From the NCBI RefSeq assembly GCF_005889745.1, contig NZ_VCKZ01000014.1, forward strand, positions 1 to 46,667: DNA of 46,667 nucleotides, given 5' to 3'. The notes beneath the pieces are model-generated. The model was given only the letters and a program-made list of their open reading frames with translations, did no database searches and had not been told where the DNA came from. The position numbers and the translations under genes were made by a program. Below, in pieces: positions 30,263 through 37,338 of the stretch (positions are counted from its first letter, which is position 1; every line of letters begins with the position of its first letter). This DNA comes from Actinomadura geliboluensis. GTDB lineage: Bacteria > Actinomycetota > Actinomycetes > Streptosporangiales > Streptosporangiaceae.

Positions 30263-30289
30263 CGAAAGTCCCGCCGGGCCCCACTTTCG
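30263..30289. promoter_or_regulatory. Inverted repeat CGAAAGT ... ACTTTCG upstream of the SGNH hydrolase gene
   Basis: The 7-bp arms (30263-30269 and 30283-30289) flank a 13-base GC-rich centre. The CGAAAGT core matches the left arm of the repeat at 5164. It may be an operator for the hydrolase gene or a weak terminator for the SDR gene. Confidence 0.4.
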
Positions 30290-30387
30290 GTGCTGCGCGC
30301 GCCCCTCCTTGGCGGCTTCCCCGGGCCCGGCCGCGCGGGTGGACTTGAGGCGGCGGACCGGAGGCCACCCAGAAGGAGCGATCCCCC

Positions 30388-31350
30388 GTGCCAAGAAGGA
30401 GACCGGGAACGATCGGCTCGGCCCTGGCGGTGCTGGCCGCCGTCGTGGCGGCGGCCGTCGCACTGGACACGCTGCCCGAGGCGGGCAGGCCCTCGATGCG
30501 GACCGTCGCCCCCGAGTCCGTCGCCACGGCCGGCGCCTACGTCGCGCTGGGCGACTCCTACTCGGCCGGGGTCGGCCTTGCGATCGCCGAGGCGGACGCG
30601 GTGCCCGACGACGGGTGCCACCGCAGCAGCGCGGCGTTCTACCACACGGTGGCGAAGTCCTTCCGGTTCCCCGGCGGCACGTCGCTGTGGGCCTGCTCCG
30701 GCGCGACCGTCCCCGACCTGCTCCACGGCAAGGACGGCCGGCCGCCCCAGGTCGGCCGTGTCGGCGCCGGGACGAGCCTCGTGACGGTCAGCGTCGGCGG
30801 CAACGACGTGGGCTTCACCAAGGTCCTGACGCGGTGCATGGTCGAACCCCTGATGGGCGGCTGCCGGCACCAGGGCGGGCAGATCGCCGACCGGCTCGCC
30901 ACGCTGCGCCGGACGCTCCCGACGCTGCTGTCCGCCGTCACCGCGCGGGCGCCCTCCGCCCGCGTGCTGGTGGTCGGGTATCCGCGCATGTTCGCCCCGT
31001 CCCCGAAGGACGACGTGGCGACGATGGGCCGCGACGACCAGCGGTGGCTGAACGAGCGCGGCGGCGAGCTGGACGCCGTGCTGCGGCGGAGCGCCGCCGA
31101 CGCCGACCGCGCCCTGCGGGCGGCCGGGCGGAAGGGGAGCGTCGAGTACGTGGACGCCTTCGACGCGTTCGCCGGCCACGAGCTCGGCACGCCCCGCCCC
31201 TACGTCAACGGGCTGAAGTTCAAGCTGCTGGACATGGCCGCCGAGCTGCGCAGCTTCCATCCGAACGCGGCCGGGTACCGGCGCCTGGCCGACCTGGTGA
31301 TCCGGCAGGTCCGGACCGGCCCCGGCAGGCCGTTCAAGCGCGCCCGCTGA
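30388..31350 (+). CDS. Secreted SGNH/GDSL-family hydrolase
   Basis: The 320-residue protein has an N-terminal signal peptide (positively charged R-R-R, then a hydrophobic alanine/valine-rich stretch to about residue 29). Block I G-D-S-Y-S-A-G holds the nucleophile Ser57, block III V-G-G-N-D provides the oxyanion residues, and block V S-F-H-P-N has His291. The usual acidic residue three before the His is Arg, as in actinomycete SGNH esterases that use a backbone carbonyl instead. Cysteines at several points would form disulfides outside the cell. GTG 30388 has AAGGAG at 9-base spacing. It may cut an ester of the antibiotic outside the cell, or simply be a resident lipase; the substrate is unknown. 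Confidence 0.85.
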   Translation: MPRRRPGTIGSALAVLAAVVAAAVALDTLPEAGRPSMRTVAPESVATAGAYVALGDSYSAGVGLAIAEADAVPDDGCHRSSAAFYHTVAKSFRFPGGTSLWACSGATVPDLLHGKDGRPPQVGRVGAGTSLVTVSVGGNDVGFTKVLTRCMVEPLMGGCRHQGGQIADRLATLRRTLPTLLSAVTARAPSARVLVVGYPRMFAPSPKDDVATMGRDDQRWLNERGGELDAVLRRSAADADRALRAAGRKGSVEYVDAFDAFAGHELGTPRPYVNGLKFKLLDMAAELRSFHPNAAGYRRLADLVIRQVRTGPGRPFKRAR

Positions 31351-31365
31351 CCGGCCGGGCCGGTC
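31349..31365. terminator. Possible hairpin between convergent genes
   Basis: GACCGGCC and GGCCGGTC (31349-31356 and 31358-31365) form a compact palindrome right at the stop of the SGNH hydrolase gene, facing the stop of the convergent small gene at 31384. It is short but the only candidate in this 33-base gap. Confidence 0.4.
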
Positions 31366-31383
31366 AGCCGGGCCGGTCGGGCG

Positions 31384-31617
31384 TCACCGCAGGCCGAGGT
31401 CGTCCCAGAGCAGCCGCTCGACGTCGGTCGGGGCGTCGCCGCACGCCCGCTCGGGGTGCCAGCCGGGCGGCCCGAACGGCTCGGGCGGCCCGCCGGGACG
31501 CCGCGGGGAGGGGATCGGGTAGCCCATCGCCATGCCGCAGCAGTAGCCGATCTCGAGCATGGCGGCGGCGAGCACGGACCTCATCCGGGGCCGGGTGCGT
31601 CGTCGTTCGCGGGACAC
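31384..31617 (-). CDS. Small DUF6059-like protein of unknown function
   Basis: The 77-residue protein has a basic N-terminus (M-S-R-E-R-R-R-T-R), a short hydrophobic stretch with a Cys-Cys pair (near residues 26-27), a proline/glycine-rich middle and the tail P-E-R-A-C-G-D-A-P-T-D-V-E-R. The G-x-P-P-G-x-H-P-E-R followed by an E-R-x-L tail resembles small actinomycete proteins annotated DUF6059, which often accompany biosynthetic clusters; this is a recollection and not a search result. GTG 31617 is preceded by GAGGAG at suitable spacing. It is divergent from the DUF5988-like gene, and a reverse-strand TAGGGG lies at 31652-31647. Function unknown. Confidence 0.6.
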   Translation of the reverse strand: MSRERRRTRPRMRSVLAAAMLEIGYCCGMAMGYPIPSPRRPGGPPEPFGPPGWHPERACGDAPTDVERLLWDDLGLR

Positions 31618-31706
31618 CTGCCGGTCTCCTCTCGGGCGGAACGGATCCCCTATTGCGCACCGCCGCGCTGAATTCTCGCCAAAGCCGCGCCAATCGGGGT
31701 CCGGGA

Positions 31707-31764
31707 TACGGGTCCGGCTAGGGGGGACCGCGCCGCGATAGGGGCCGGGTTACGGGTTTTTGCC
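31707..31764 (+). promoter_or_regulatory. Repeat-containing promoter region A: TACGGG/TAGGGG elements and TTTGCC
   Basis: TACGGG (31707), TAGGGG (31719), TAGGGG (31739) and TACGGG (31751) are followed by TTTGCC at 31759. The last repeat starts 8 bases before TTTGCC, exactly as in region B (32052-32120). This conserved arrangement upstream of a second operon suggests that one regulator, plausibly the SARP encoded at 33.0 kb, acts on both. A -10 box is weak here (ACCATT at 31781). Confidence 0.6.
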
Positions 31765-31826
31765 GGGGCCCCGCTCATTCACCATTGAGATCTGGACCCG
31801 CCGTCTTGTCGAGGAAGGAAACTGAG

Positions 31827-32048
31827 ATGCCCGAGCAGGAGAACGCCATGGACGTGGTGCTGATCGGCGGCCCGGCCGACATTCCGGCCGACGCCCGGAT
31901 CCGCCGGGCCGCGCCCCGCGACCGCAAGATCAAGATCATGCGGCGCGGCGGCTACGAGCATTTCGAGCTGGTGGAGCAGGCCGCCGCCGGGCCGGACCCG
32001 AAACCGGCGGTCTTCCATTGGACGATGCGTACAAAAATCGCCGAGTAG
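31827..32048 (+). CDS. Small DUF5988-like protein of unknown function
   Basis: The 73-residue cytoplasmic protein has the pattern V-V-L-I-G-G-P-A-D-I-P near the start, R-D-R-K-I-K-I-M and G-G-Y-E-H-F-E in the middle, and H-W-T-M-R-T-K-I-A-E at the end. I recognise this as the small actinomycete family annotated DUF5988, frequent in polyketide and peptide clusters and without a known role. No catalytic motif or membrane segment is seen. ATG 31827 follows GAGGAAGGAA; ATG 31848 is an alternative start. It lies between two copies of the same promoter architecture and before the thioesterase-SARP operon. Confidence 0.75.
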   Translation: MPEQENAMDVVLIGGPADIPADARIRRAAPRDRKIKIMRRGGYEHFELVEQAAAGPDPKPAVFHWTMRTKIAE

Positions 32049-32051
32049 GGC

Positions 32052-32120
32052 TAGGGGCGGGCGGCCCGCCGAATAGGGGAGAGCTAGGGGTATTTGCCGC
32101 GGCCGACCGATTCCTATGCT
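32052..32120 (+). promoter_or_regulatory. Repeat-containing promoter region B of the thioesterase-SARP-P450 operon
   Basis: TAGGGG occurs at 32052, 32074 and 32085, spaced 22 and 11 bp, the periodicity of SARP-type heptamer sites. TTTGCC (32093-32098) as -35 and TATGCT (32115-32120) as -10 are separated by 16 bp. The repeats are upstream of the -35 instead of 8 bp from the -10, so the fit to the classical SARP layout is partial. Confidence 0.6.
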
Positions 32121-32160
32121 CGGTCGAGAAAGGCCGATGGGCACGATGAAAGGGCTCCCG

Positions 32161-32961
32161 ATGTCTGCAGCCGAGACCGTGGACGACCGCTGGATACGGC
32201 GGTTCCACCCGTGCTCGGACAGCGGCGCCCGGCTGGTGTGCTTTCCGCACGCGGGCGGGTCCGCGTCGTACTACTACCCCTTCTCGCAAACCCTGGCGCC
32301 CGGGATCGAGGTGCTGACGGTGCAGTACCCCGGGCGGCAGGACCGCCGGCACGAGCCGCCGCTGACCGACGTCCGGCGGATCGCCGCCGGCGCCGCCGCG
32401 GCGCTGGAGCCGTGGCTCGGCGGCGGCTCCACCGGCCCGGTCGCGTTCTTCGGCCACAGCATGGGCGCCGTCGTCGCCTACGAGACGGCGCTGCTGCTGC
32501 GGGACCGGACGGGCTGGGAGCCGGCGCGGCTGTTCGCGTCGGGGCGGCGCGCGCCGTCCCGTCCCCGCGGCGGCGACGTGCACACCCGCGACGACGCGGG
32601 CCTCGTCGCCGAGCTGCGCCGGGTCGGCGGCACCGACGAGCGGTTCCTGGACGACCGGGAGCTGCTGGCCGCGATCCTGCCGGTGACGCGGGCCGACTAC
32701 CGGGCGATCGAGACCTACGCCTGGTCGCCGGTCCCGCCGCTCGGCTGCCCGGTCACCGCGCTGACCGGGGACGCCGACCCGCAGACCACCGCCGAGGAGG
32801 CGGCGGCCTGGCGGGAGCACACCACCGGCCCGTTCGAGCTGCGGGTCTTCCCCGGCGGCCACTTCTATCTGGATGCCCAGCGCGCCGCCGTCGTCGGCGC
32901 CGTCCGCGCCGTCCTGCCGGACGGGCGGCCGACCCGGTTTGTGGAGGAGAACGCTTCATGA
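32161..32961 (+). CDS. Type II thioesterase (editing)
   Basis: The 266-residue alpha/beta-hydrolase is of the discrete PKS/NRPS thioesterase family. It has C-F-P-H-A-G-G-S-A near residue 25, the nucleophile Ser100 in G-H-S-M-G, and His234 in G-G-H-F. Such enzymes remove aberrant acyl groups from carrier proteins of the modular PKS. I start at ATG 32161, with AAAGGG upstream; earlier in-frame ATGs at 32116, 32137 and 32146 have poorer sites and would add unconserved residues. The stop overlaps the SARP gene start (ATGA), tying editing capacity to the regulator's expression. Confidence 0.9.
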   Translation: MSAAETVDDRWIRRFHPCSDSGARLVCFPHAGGSASYYYPFSQTLAPGIEVLTVQYPGRQDRRHEPPLTDVRRIAAGAAAALEPWLGGGSTGPVAFFGHSMGAVVAYETALLLRDRTGWEPARLFASGRRAPSRPRGGDVHTRDDAGLVAELRRVGGTDERFLDDRELLAAILPVTRADYRAIETYAWSPVPPLGCPVTALTGDADPQTTAEEAAAWREHTTGPFELRVFPGGHFYLDAQRAAVVGAVRAVLPDGRPTRFVEENAS

Positions 32962-33734
32962 GGTACGAACTGCTCGGCCCGCTGCGCGTCGTGGACGCCG
33001 ACGGCGCCGTGTCCGCGATCAGCGCCCGCAAGATCGAGGCGGTGCTGGCCGCCCTGCTCATCCGGTCCGACCAGATCGTCGGGCTGGACCAGCTGATCGG
33101 CGAGATCTGGGGGGACCGGCCGCCGCGCCGGGCGACCGCGGGCCTGCACGTCTACATCTCCCAGATCCGCAAGTTCCTGCACCGCGCGGACCGCGAGGGG
33201 AGCCCGGTGGTGACCCATCCGCCGGGGTACGTGCTGCGCGTCGGCTCCGACGAGCTCGACTTCCACGCGTTCCTGCGGCTGATGAACCAGGGCCGCTCGC
33301 ACGCCCGCGACCGGCGGCACCCGCAGGCGGCGGAGTGCTTCGAGCAGGCGCTCGGGCTGTGGCGTGGACCGGTCCTCGGCGGGCTGCTCAGCGGCCCCAT
33401 CGTGGACGGCTTCGTGACGTGGATGAGCGACGCCCGCATGGAGTGCCTGGAGATGCTGAACGACGCCCAGCTCGAACTCGGGCGGCACCGGGAGCTCGTC
33501 GGCCGGCTCTACTCGCTGATCACCGAGCACCCGCTGCGGGAGGCGTTCTACCGGCAGCTCATGCTCGCGCTCTACCGCTCGGAGTGCCAGGCCGAGGCCC
33601 TCAAGGTCTTCCAGGTCGCCCGGCGGACGCTGAACGAGGAGCTGGGGCTGGAGCCGTGCCGCGCCCTGCAGGACCTGCAGCGCGCCATCCTCACCGCCGA
33701 CGACCAGCTGGAACTGTACGCGGCCGCGGTCTGA
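32958..33734 (+). CDS. SARP-family transcriptional activator
   Basis: The 258-residue regulator has an N-terminal winged helix-turn-helix (OmpR-like, about 15-95, with L-I-G-E-I-W-G-D-R-P-P-R and Y-I-S-Q-I-R-K-F-L), then a bacterial transcriptional activation domain (about 100-250) including E-A-F-Y-R-Q-L-M-L-A-L-Y-R and E-L-G-L-E-P. No ATPase or TPR extension follows, so it is a small SARP like ActII-ORF4 or DnrI. These activate antibiotic operons by binding direct repeats near the -35. It is the only DNA-binding regulator encoded in the window and is co-transcribed with the thioesterase and P450. The TAGGGG repeats upstream of its operon suggest possible autoregulation. Confidence 0.93.
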   Translation: MRYELLGPLRVVDADGAVSAISARKIEAVLAALLIRSDQIVGLDQLIGEIWGDRPPRRATAGLHVYISQIRKFLHRADREGSPVVTHPPGYVLRVGSDELDFHAFLRLMNQGRSHARDRRHPQAAECFEQALGLWRGPVLGGLLSGPIVDGFVTWMSDARMECLEMLNDAQLELGRHRELVGRLYSLITEHPLREAFYRQLMLALYRSECQAEALKVFQVARRTLNEELGLEPCRALQDLQRAILTADDQLELYAAAV

Positions 33735-33768
33735 CCCGGCCCGCCGCGCCCCGACGAAGTGGGAGATC

Positions 33769-35010
33769 ATGACTGAGAGCCTCGTCTCCGAGCCCCCGGC
33801 CCCGGCCGAGCCGCCCGCCTTCCCCGAGGCGCGGGGGTGCCCGATGGACCCGCCCGACCGGTACGCCGAGTACCGGGCGCGGGAGCCGGTCAAGAAGATC
33901 ACGCTGCCCACCGGGCGGACCGCCTGGCTCGTCCAGGGGCACGAGCACGTCCGGCGGATCCTCAACGACCCGCGGGTCAGCGTGGACCGGCTCACCGACG
34001 GCTACCCGCACCTGGTCGAGATGAACCCGCAGGCGCTGGCCCTGCTCGGGAAGATCAACAACTCGCTGATCGGGCTGGACCCGCCGCGGCACACCCTGCA
34101 CCGGCGCATGATGATCAACGAGTTCACGGTCCGCCGGTTCCGCTCGATGCGGCCGGTCGTGCAGCGGATCGTGGACGAGCGGATCGACCGGATGCTGGCG
34201 CAGGGCCCGCCGGTGGACCTCGTCCAGGCGCTGTCGCTGCCGGTGCCGTCCCTGATGATCTGCGGGCTGCTCGGCGTCCCCTACGAGGACCACGACTTCT
34301 TCGAGGGCAAGACCCACGTCATCCTGGACCGCACGTTCACCACCGAGCAGCGCATCGCCGCGTTCCTCGAACTCATGGGGTACATGGACGAGCTGGTCAC
34401 GTCCAAGGAGCGGGACCCGGGCGACGACCTGATCGGCCGGCTGGTGGTGAAGTACCGCGACCAGGACGCCTACGACCACGAGCACATGCTCGGCCTGGCC
34501 ATGCTGATGCTGATGGCCGGGCACGAGACCAGCGCGAGCATGATCTCGCTGGGCACGCTCGCCCTGCTCCAGCACCCCGACCAGCTCGCGCTGCTCAAGC
34601 GCGACCCGGGCGTGACGCCCCGTGCCGTGGAGGAGCTGCTGCGGTACTGGAGCATCGCCGACATCGCCAGCGGGTCGCGGGTCGCCACCGCCGACATCGA
34701 GATCGCGGGCCAGGTCATCCGCGCCGGCGACGGTGTGGTGGCGCTGCTCAGCGGCGCCAACCGCGACCCGGAGGTGTTTCCGGACCCGGCCGAGCTCTCA
34801 CTGGAGCGCGGCGCCCGGCACCACGTCGCGTTCGGCTTCGGCATCCACCAGTGCCTCGGCCAGAACCTCGTGCGGCTGGAGCTGGAGATCGTGTTCAACA
34901 CGCTGTTCGCCCGCATCCCGGACCTGCGCCTCGCGAAGCCGCTGGAGGAGCTGGAGTTCAAGGACGACGCAAGCATCTACGGCGTCCACGAGCTGCCGGT
35001 CGCCTGGTAG
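33769..35010 (+). CDS. Cytochrome P450 monooxygenase
   Basis: The 413-residue bacterial class I P450 has the I-helix oxygen motif A-G-H-E-T-S, E-E-L-L-R for the ExxR pair and the heme loop F-G-F-G-I-H-Q-C-L-G with Cys362 as ligand. It is thus a genuine oxygenase and not a glycosyltransferase helper of the DesVIII type. GGGAG precedes the ATG at proper spacing. A 3Fe-4S ferredoxin gene follows after 14 bases and is the likely electron donor. Candidate reactions are hydroxylation or further oxidation of the spirotetronate scaffold or of a methyl branch; the site cannot be deduced from the sequence. Confidence 0.93.
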   Translation: MTESLVSEPPAPAEPPAFPEARGCPMDPPDRYAEYRAREPVKKITLPTGRTAWLVQGHEHVRRILNDPRVSVDRLTDGYPHLVEMNPQALALLGKINNSLIGLDPPRHTLHRRMMINEFTVRRFRSMRPVVQRIVDERIDRMLAQGPPVDLVQALSLPVPSLMICGLLGVPYEDHDFFEGKTHVILDRTFTTEQRIAAFLELMGYMDELVTSKERDPGDDLIGRLVVKYRDQDAYDHEHMLGLAMLMLMAGHETSASMISLGTLALLQHPDQLALLKRDPGVTPRAVEELLRYWSIADIASGSRVATADIEIAGQVIRAGDGVVALLSGANRDPEVFPDPAELSLERGARHHVAFGFGIHQCLGQNLVRLELEIVFNTLFARIPDLRLAKPLEELEFKDDASIYGVHELPVAW

Positions 35011-35024
35011 CGGAGGGGGCCGGC

Positions 35025-35222
35025 ATGAGGATCGCCATCGACCGGGACAAGTGCATCGGGTCGGGCATGTGCGTGCTCACCGAGGACACCGTGTTCGACC
35101 AGAGCGACGAGGACGGCCGCGTCCTGCTGCTGAACGAGCGGCCTGGGGACGACCTGGCCGACGAGGTGCGGTACGCCGTCAAGTGGTGCCCCGGACGCGC
35201 GCTCACGCTCATCGAAGACTGA
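35025..35222 (+). CDS. 3Fe-4S ferredoxin, P450 partner
   Basis: The 65-residue ferredoxin has Cys10-x5-Cys16 and Cys55-Pro, the three-cysteine pattern of single-cluster 3Fe-4S ferredoxins that donate electrons to actinomycete P450s. The position where a fourth ligand would stand is Gly13. GGAGGGGG lies upstream of the ATG. It is the last gene of the operon and is followed at once by a 21-bp hairpin terminator. No ferredoxin reductase is encoded nearby, so a housekeeping reductase is presumably used. Confidence 0.93.
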   Translation: MRIAIDRDKCIGSGMCVLTEDTVFDQSDEDGRVLLLNERPGDDLADEVRYAVKWCPGRALTLIED

Positions 35223-35227
35223 ACGGG

Positions 35228-35274
35228 AACACGAAGGAGGGCGGCCCCGCCGTGGGGCCGCCCTCCTTCGTGTT
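35228..35274. terminator. Perfect 21-bp bidirectional hairpin terminator
   Basis: The left arm 35228-35248 is the exact reverse complement of 35254-35274, with a 5-base loop. It sits between the convergent ferredoxin and hydrolase genes (5 and 23 bases from their stops) and should end transcription from both sides. Confidence 0.92.
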
Positions 35275-35297
35275 CGAGAACCGCTCGCGTTCGGGGT

Positions 35298-36374
35298 TCA
35301 GTTGCCGGGGAGCGCGCCGCGCAGCCGGGCGGCCCGCCACAGCAGGTCGAACACGGCCCGCTGCGGAAGCCCGGCCCCGCTCATCCGGACCAGCTCACGC
35401 AGGCACCACAGCTGGGTCTCGACGGTGTGCGCGGGCGAGCCGTGCACGTCGTCGTGCACGAGCATGCGCAGGTCGCGGACACGGGAGGGCAGCCGCGCAG
35501 CCTCGGCGGGCGGGATGATCTCGTCCCGGGAGCTGGCCACGTACCGGACGGGGACGGCCAGCTCGGCCAGCTCCGCGTCGCTCAGCGCGAACGTGGCCAG
35601 TTCGCCGCCGAGTTCGTCGGCCGGTACGCCCGCCATGTGGGCGAGGGTGTCCATCGTGATGCGCGGGACGCGGGGCCGCCAGGCCGTGTCGGTGAAGAAC
35701 TCCCGCACCGGCGCGCCCGTCGTTATGACGCCCCTGATCCGCGAGTCGTCCAGCGCCGCGCGCAGCGCCATGTGCCCGCTGAAGCTCAGCGTCATGGCGT
35801 AGGCGCGGGACGCGTCGGCGCGGCCGGCCACCGCGTCCAGCACCGCGGACAGCATTCGCGGGCTCTTGGCGTCGTACCGCAGCGTGTTCTCGCCGGTGCC
35901 GGGCATCTCGGTGACGATGCCCGCCATGCCGAGCCGCCCGACGCGGGCGAGCACGGGCGCCCACTGCTCCTTCACGGTGACGATCCCGCCCATGATGACC
36001 AGCACGGGACGCGGCCGGTCGGCGGACAGCCCGGCGGTCCAGCAGCGCACCAGGCCGCCGGCGGTCTCGACGTCCAGCCGCTCCACCCCGGCGGGCCTGG
36101 CCTGCTCGAACGCGGCGGTGCAGCGCTCCAGCGCCCGCTGCCGGGCGGGCCCGTCCACGTAGGGGAAGCGGGCCATGGCGTAGGCGCGGCACGCGTCCAT
36201 CACGCGCCCTTCGGCGCCCAGCCGCTCGGCCGCCGCCGACCATTCGCCGACCCAGGAGCCGGGGGCGTCCCCGTCGTCGGTCTCGATGCGCGCCAGCACC
36301 TCCCGGTAGCCCGGGAGGTTCCCGCTGCGCGCGTGGACGACCGCGAACCGCTTCAGTTCCGCGACGTCGTTCAT
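35298..36374 (-). CDS. Alpha/beta-hydrolase of the tetronate cassette (AbyA5/ChlD4-like)
   Basis: The 358-residue protein has an alpha-helical N-terminal part (to about residue 120) followed by an alpha/beta-hydrolase core: oxyanion strand V-L-V-I-M-G-G-I-V, nucleophile elbow L-S-F-S-G-H and a late V-H-D-D-V-H-G near the C-terminus. The elbow reads S-F-S-G rather than G-x-S-x-G. In abyssomicin AbyA5 eliminates acetate from the acetylated tetronate to create the exocyclic methylene needed for spirocyclisation; position and partners here match. Start ATG 36374 overlaps the stop of the acyltransferase gene (ATGA). It ends the minus-strand operon before the hairpin at 35228-35274. Confidence 0.85.
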   Translation of the reverse strand: MNDVAELKRFAVVHARSGNLPGYREVLARIETDDGDAPGSWVGEWSAAAERLGAEGRVMDACRAYAMARFPYVDGPARQRALERCTAAFEQARPAGVERLDVETAGGLVRCWTAGLSADRPRPVLVIMGGIVTVKEQWAPVLARVGRLGMAGIVTEMPGTGENTLRYDAKSPRMLSAVLDAVAGRADASRAYAMTLSFSGHMALRAALDDSRIRGVITTGAPVREFFTDTAWRPRVPRITMDTLAHMAGVPADELGGELATFALSDAELAELAVPVRYVASSRDEIIPPAEAARLPSRVRDLRMLVHDDVHGSPAHTVETQLWCLRELVRMSGAGLPQRAVFDLLWRAARLRGALPGN

Positions 36375-37114
36375 GGGGAGACCGCCTCCAGTCCGTCCTT
36401 GATCTCGGCGAGCACGTCGGCGGCCTCCGCGCCGTCGATCACCCGGTGGTCGAAGGTGAGGCTCAGCCGCATCACCGGGGCGACGGCGACCGCCCCGTCC
36501 CGGACCACCGGACGGTCCGCCACCCGCCCGACGCCCAGCGTCACGGCGGTGCCGCCGTAGGAGTGGAAGGCGTCCACGGGCCGGTGCCCCAGCGAGGTGA
36601 CCGCGACGGTGCCGAACACCGCCGGGCGGCGGCCGAGCGGCCCGGTCACCGCGCGGTACAGCAGCGACCCGGCGGGCCACGGCAGCCGGTGCAGCAGCCG
36701 CGCGCCCGCGAACTCGGGCGCGGTGCGGGGGTCGGCGTCCCGGATCCGGTCGATCTCGTCCTGGATCCGGTCGAGGCCGGCGGTGTCGAGGTCGGGCAGC
36801 AGCGCGGCGAGCACGACCCGGTGGCCGTTCAGCGTCCGGTCGAGGGTCAGCTTCCCGGTCACCGACGGGTAGCGCGCGACGCGCGGCCAGGGCCCGCCGC
36901 TGATCGCGGCGTTGGCCTCCGGGTGGTTCGCCAGGACGCGGCCCGCCGTCCGCAGCACGTACGCGACCAGCGAGTACTTGCGGGCGGTCTCGCGGTGCCG
37001 CAGCACGCCGCCCATGTCCACCTCGATGTCGAGGTACACCGGCGCGGCCGGACGGACGGCGCGCAGGAAGTGCAGGGTGTGCCGCCGCTCGCGGGCCACG
37101 GGCGCGGTGGTCAT
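36371..37114 (-). CDS. 2-oxoacid dehydrogenase E2-like acetyltransferase of the tetronate cassette (AbyA4/ChlD3-like)
   Basis: The 247-residue protein consists only of the catalytic acyltransferase domain of E2 enzymes; no lipoyl or subunit-binding domain is present. The active-site motif F-D-H-R-V-I-D-G is intact, with His223 and Asp227. In tetronate pathways such proteins (AbyA4) acetylate the primary hydroxyl of the tetronate ring, and the paired hydrolase then eliminates acetate. Both ends are coupled by ATGA overlaps, to the ACP upstream and to the hydrolase downstream, giving the conserved order KSIII-FkbH-ACP-E2-hydrolase. Confidence 0.9.
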   Translation of the reverse strand: MTTAPVARERRHTLHFLRAVRPAAPVYLDIEVDMGGVLRHRETARKYSLVAYVLRTAGRVLANHPEANAAISGGPWPRVARYPSVTGKLTLDRTLNGHRVVLAALLPDLDTAGLDRIQDEIDRIRDADPRTAPEFAGARLLHRLPWPAGSLLYRAVTGPLGRRPAVFGTVAVTSLGHRPVDAFHSYGGTAVTLGVGRVADRPVVRDGAVAVAPVMRLSLTFDHRVIDGAEAADVLAEIKDGLEAVSP

Positions 37115-37338
37115 GTGCCGACCGCCAGTGCGTACACGTCCCGCAGGCTGGTGGCCTCCAGCATCTCGGGCAGCGGCACCCGCCGCCCGGTCCGCCGCTC
37201 CACGGCGGCGAGCAGCGCCAGCATGTGCAGCGAGTCCCAGCCGGCCAGCTCGTCGAAGTGCCGCCCGGCCTCCTCCGCCGTGACGGGCAGGCCGAGTTCC
37301 TCCTCCACCAGGAGCATGAAGTCGTCGATGGTGTTCAA
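37111..37338 (-). CDS. Discrete acyl carrier protein for glyceryl-ACP (AbyA3/ChlD2-like)
   Basis: The 75-residue ACP has phosphopantetheine site Ser36 in L-A-G-W-D-S-L. The best start is TTG 37338: it overlaps the FkbH-like stop as TTGA, has GGAGGGGG upstream, and gives the usual N-terminal helix of carrier proteins. The first ATG (37317) would remove seven residues of that helix. The family carries the D-glyceryl group made by the FkbH-like enzyme from a glycolytic 1,3-bisphosphoglycerate precursor. The KSIII then uses this thioester to build the tetronate ring. Confidence 0.88.
   Translation of the reverse strand: MNTIDDFMLLVEEELGLPVTAEEAGRHFDELAGWDSLHMLALLAAVERRTGRRVPLPEMLEATSLRDVYALAVGT

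Noticed and set aside
33769..35010. P450-like glycosyltransferase helper (DesVIII/EryCII type)
   Set aside because: The heme-binding Cys362, ExxR and oxygen-activation motifs are intact and a ferredoxin gene follows, so it should be a working oxygenase.
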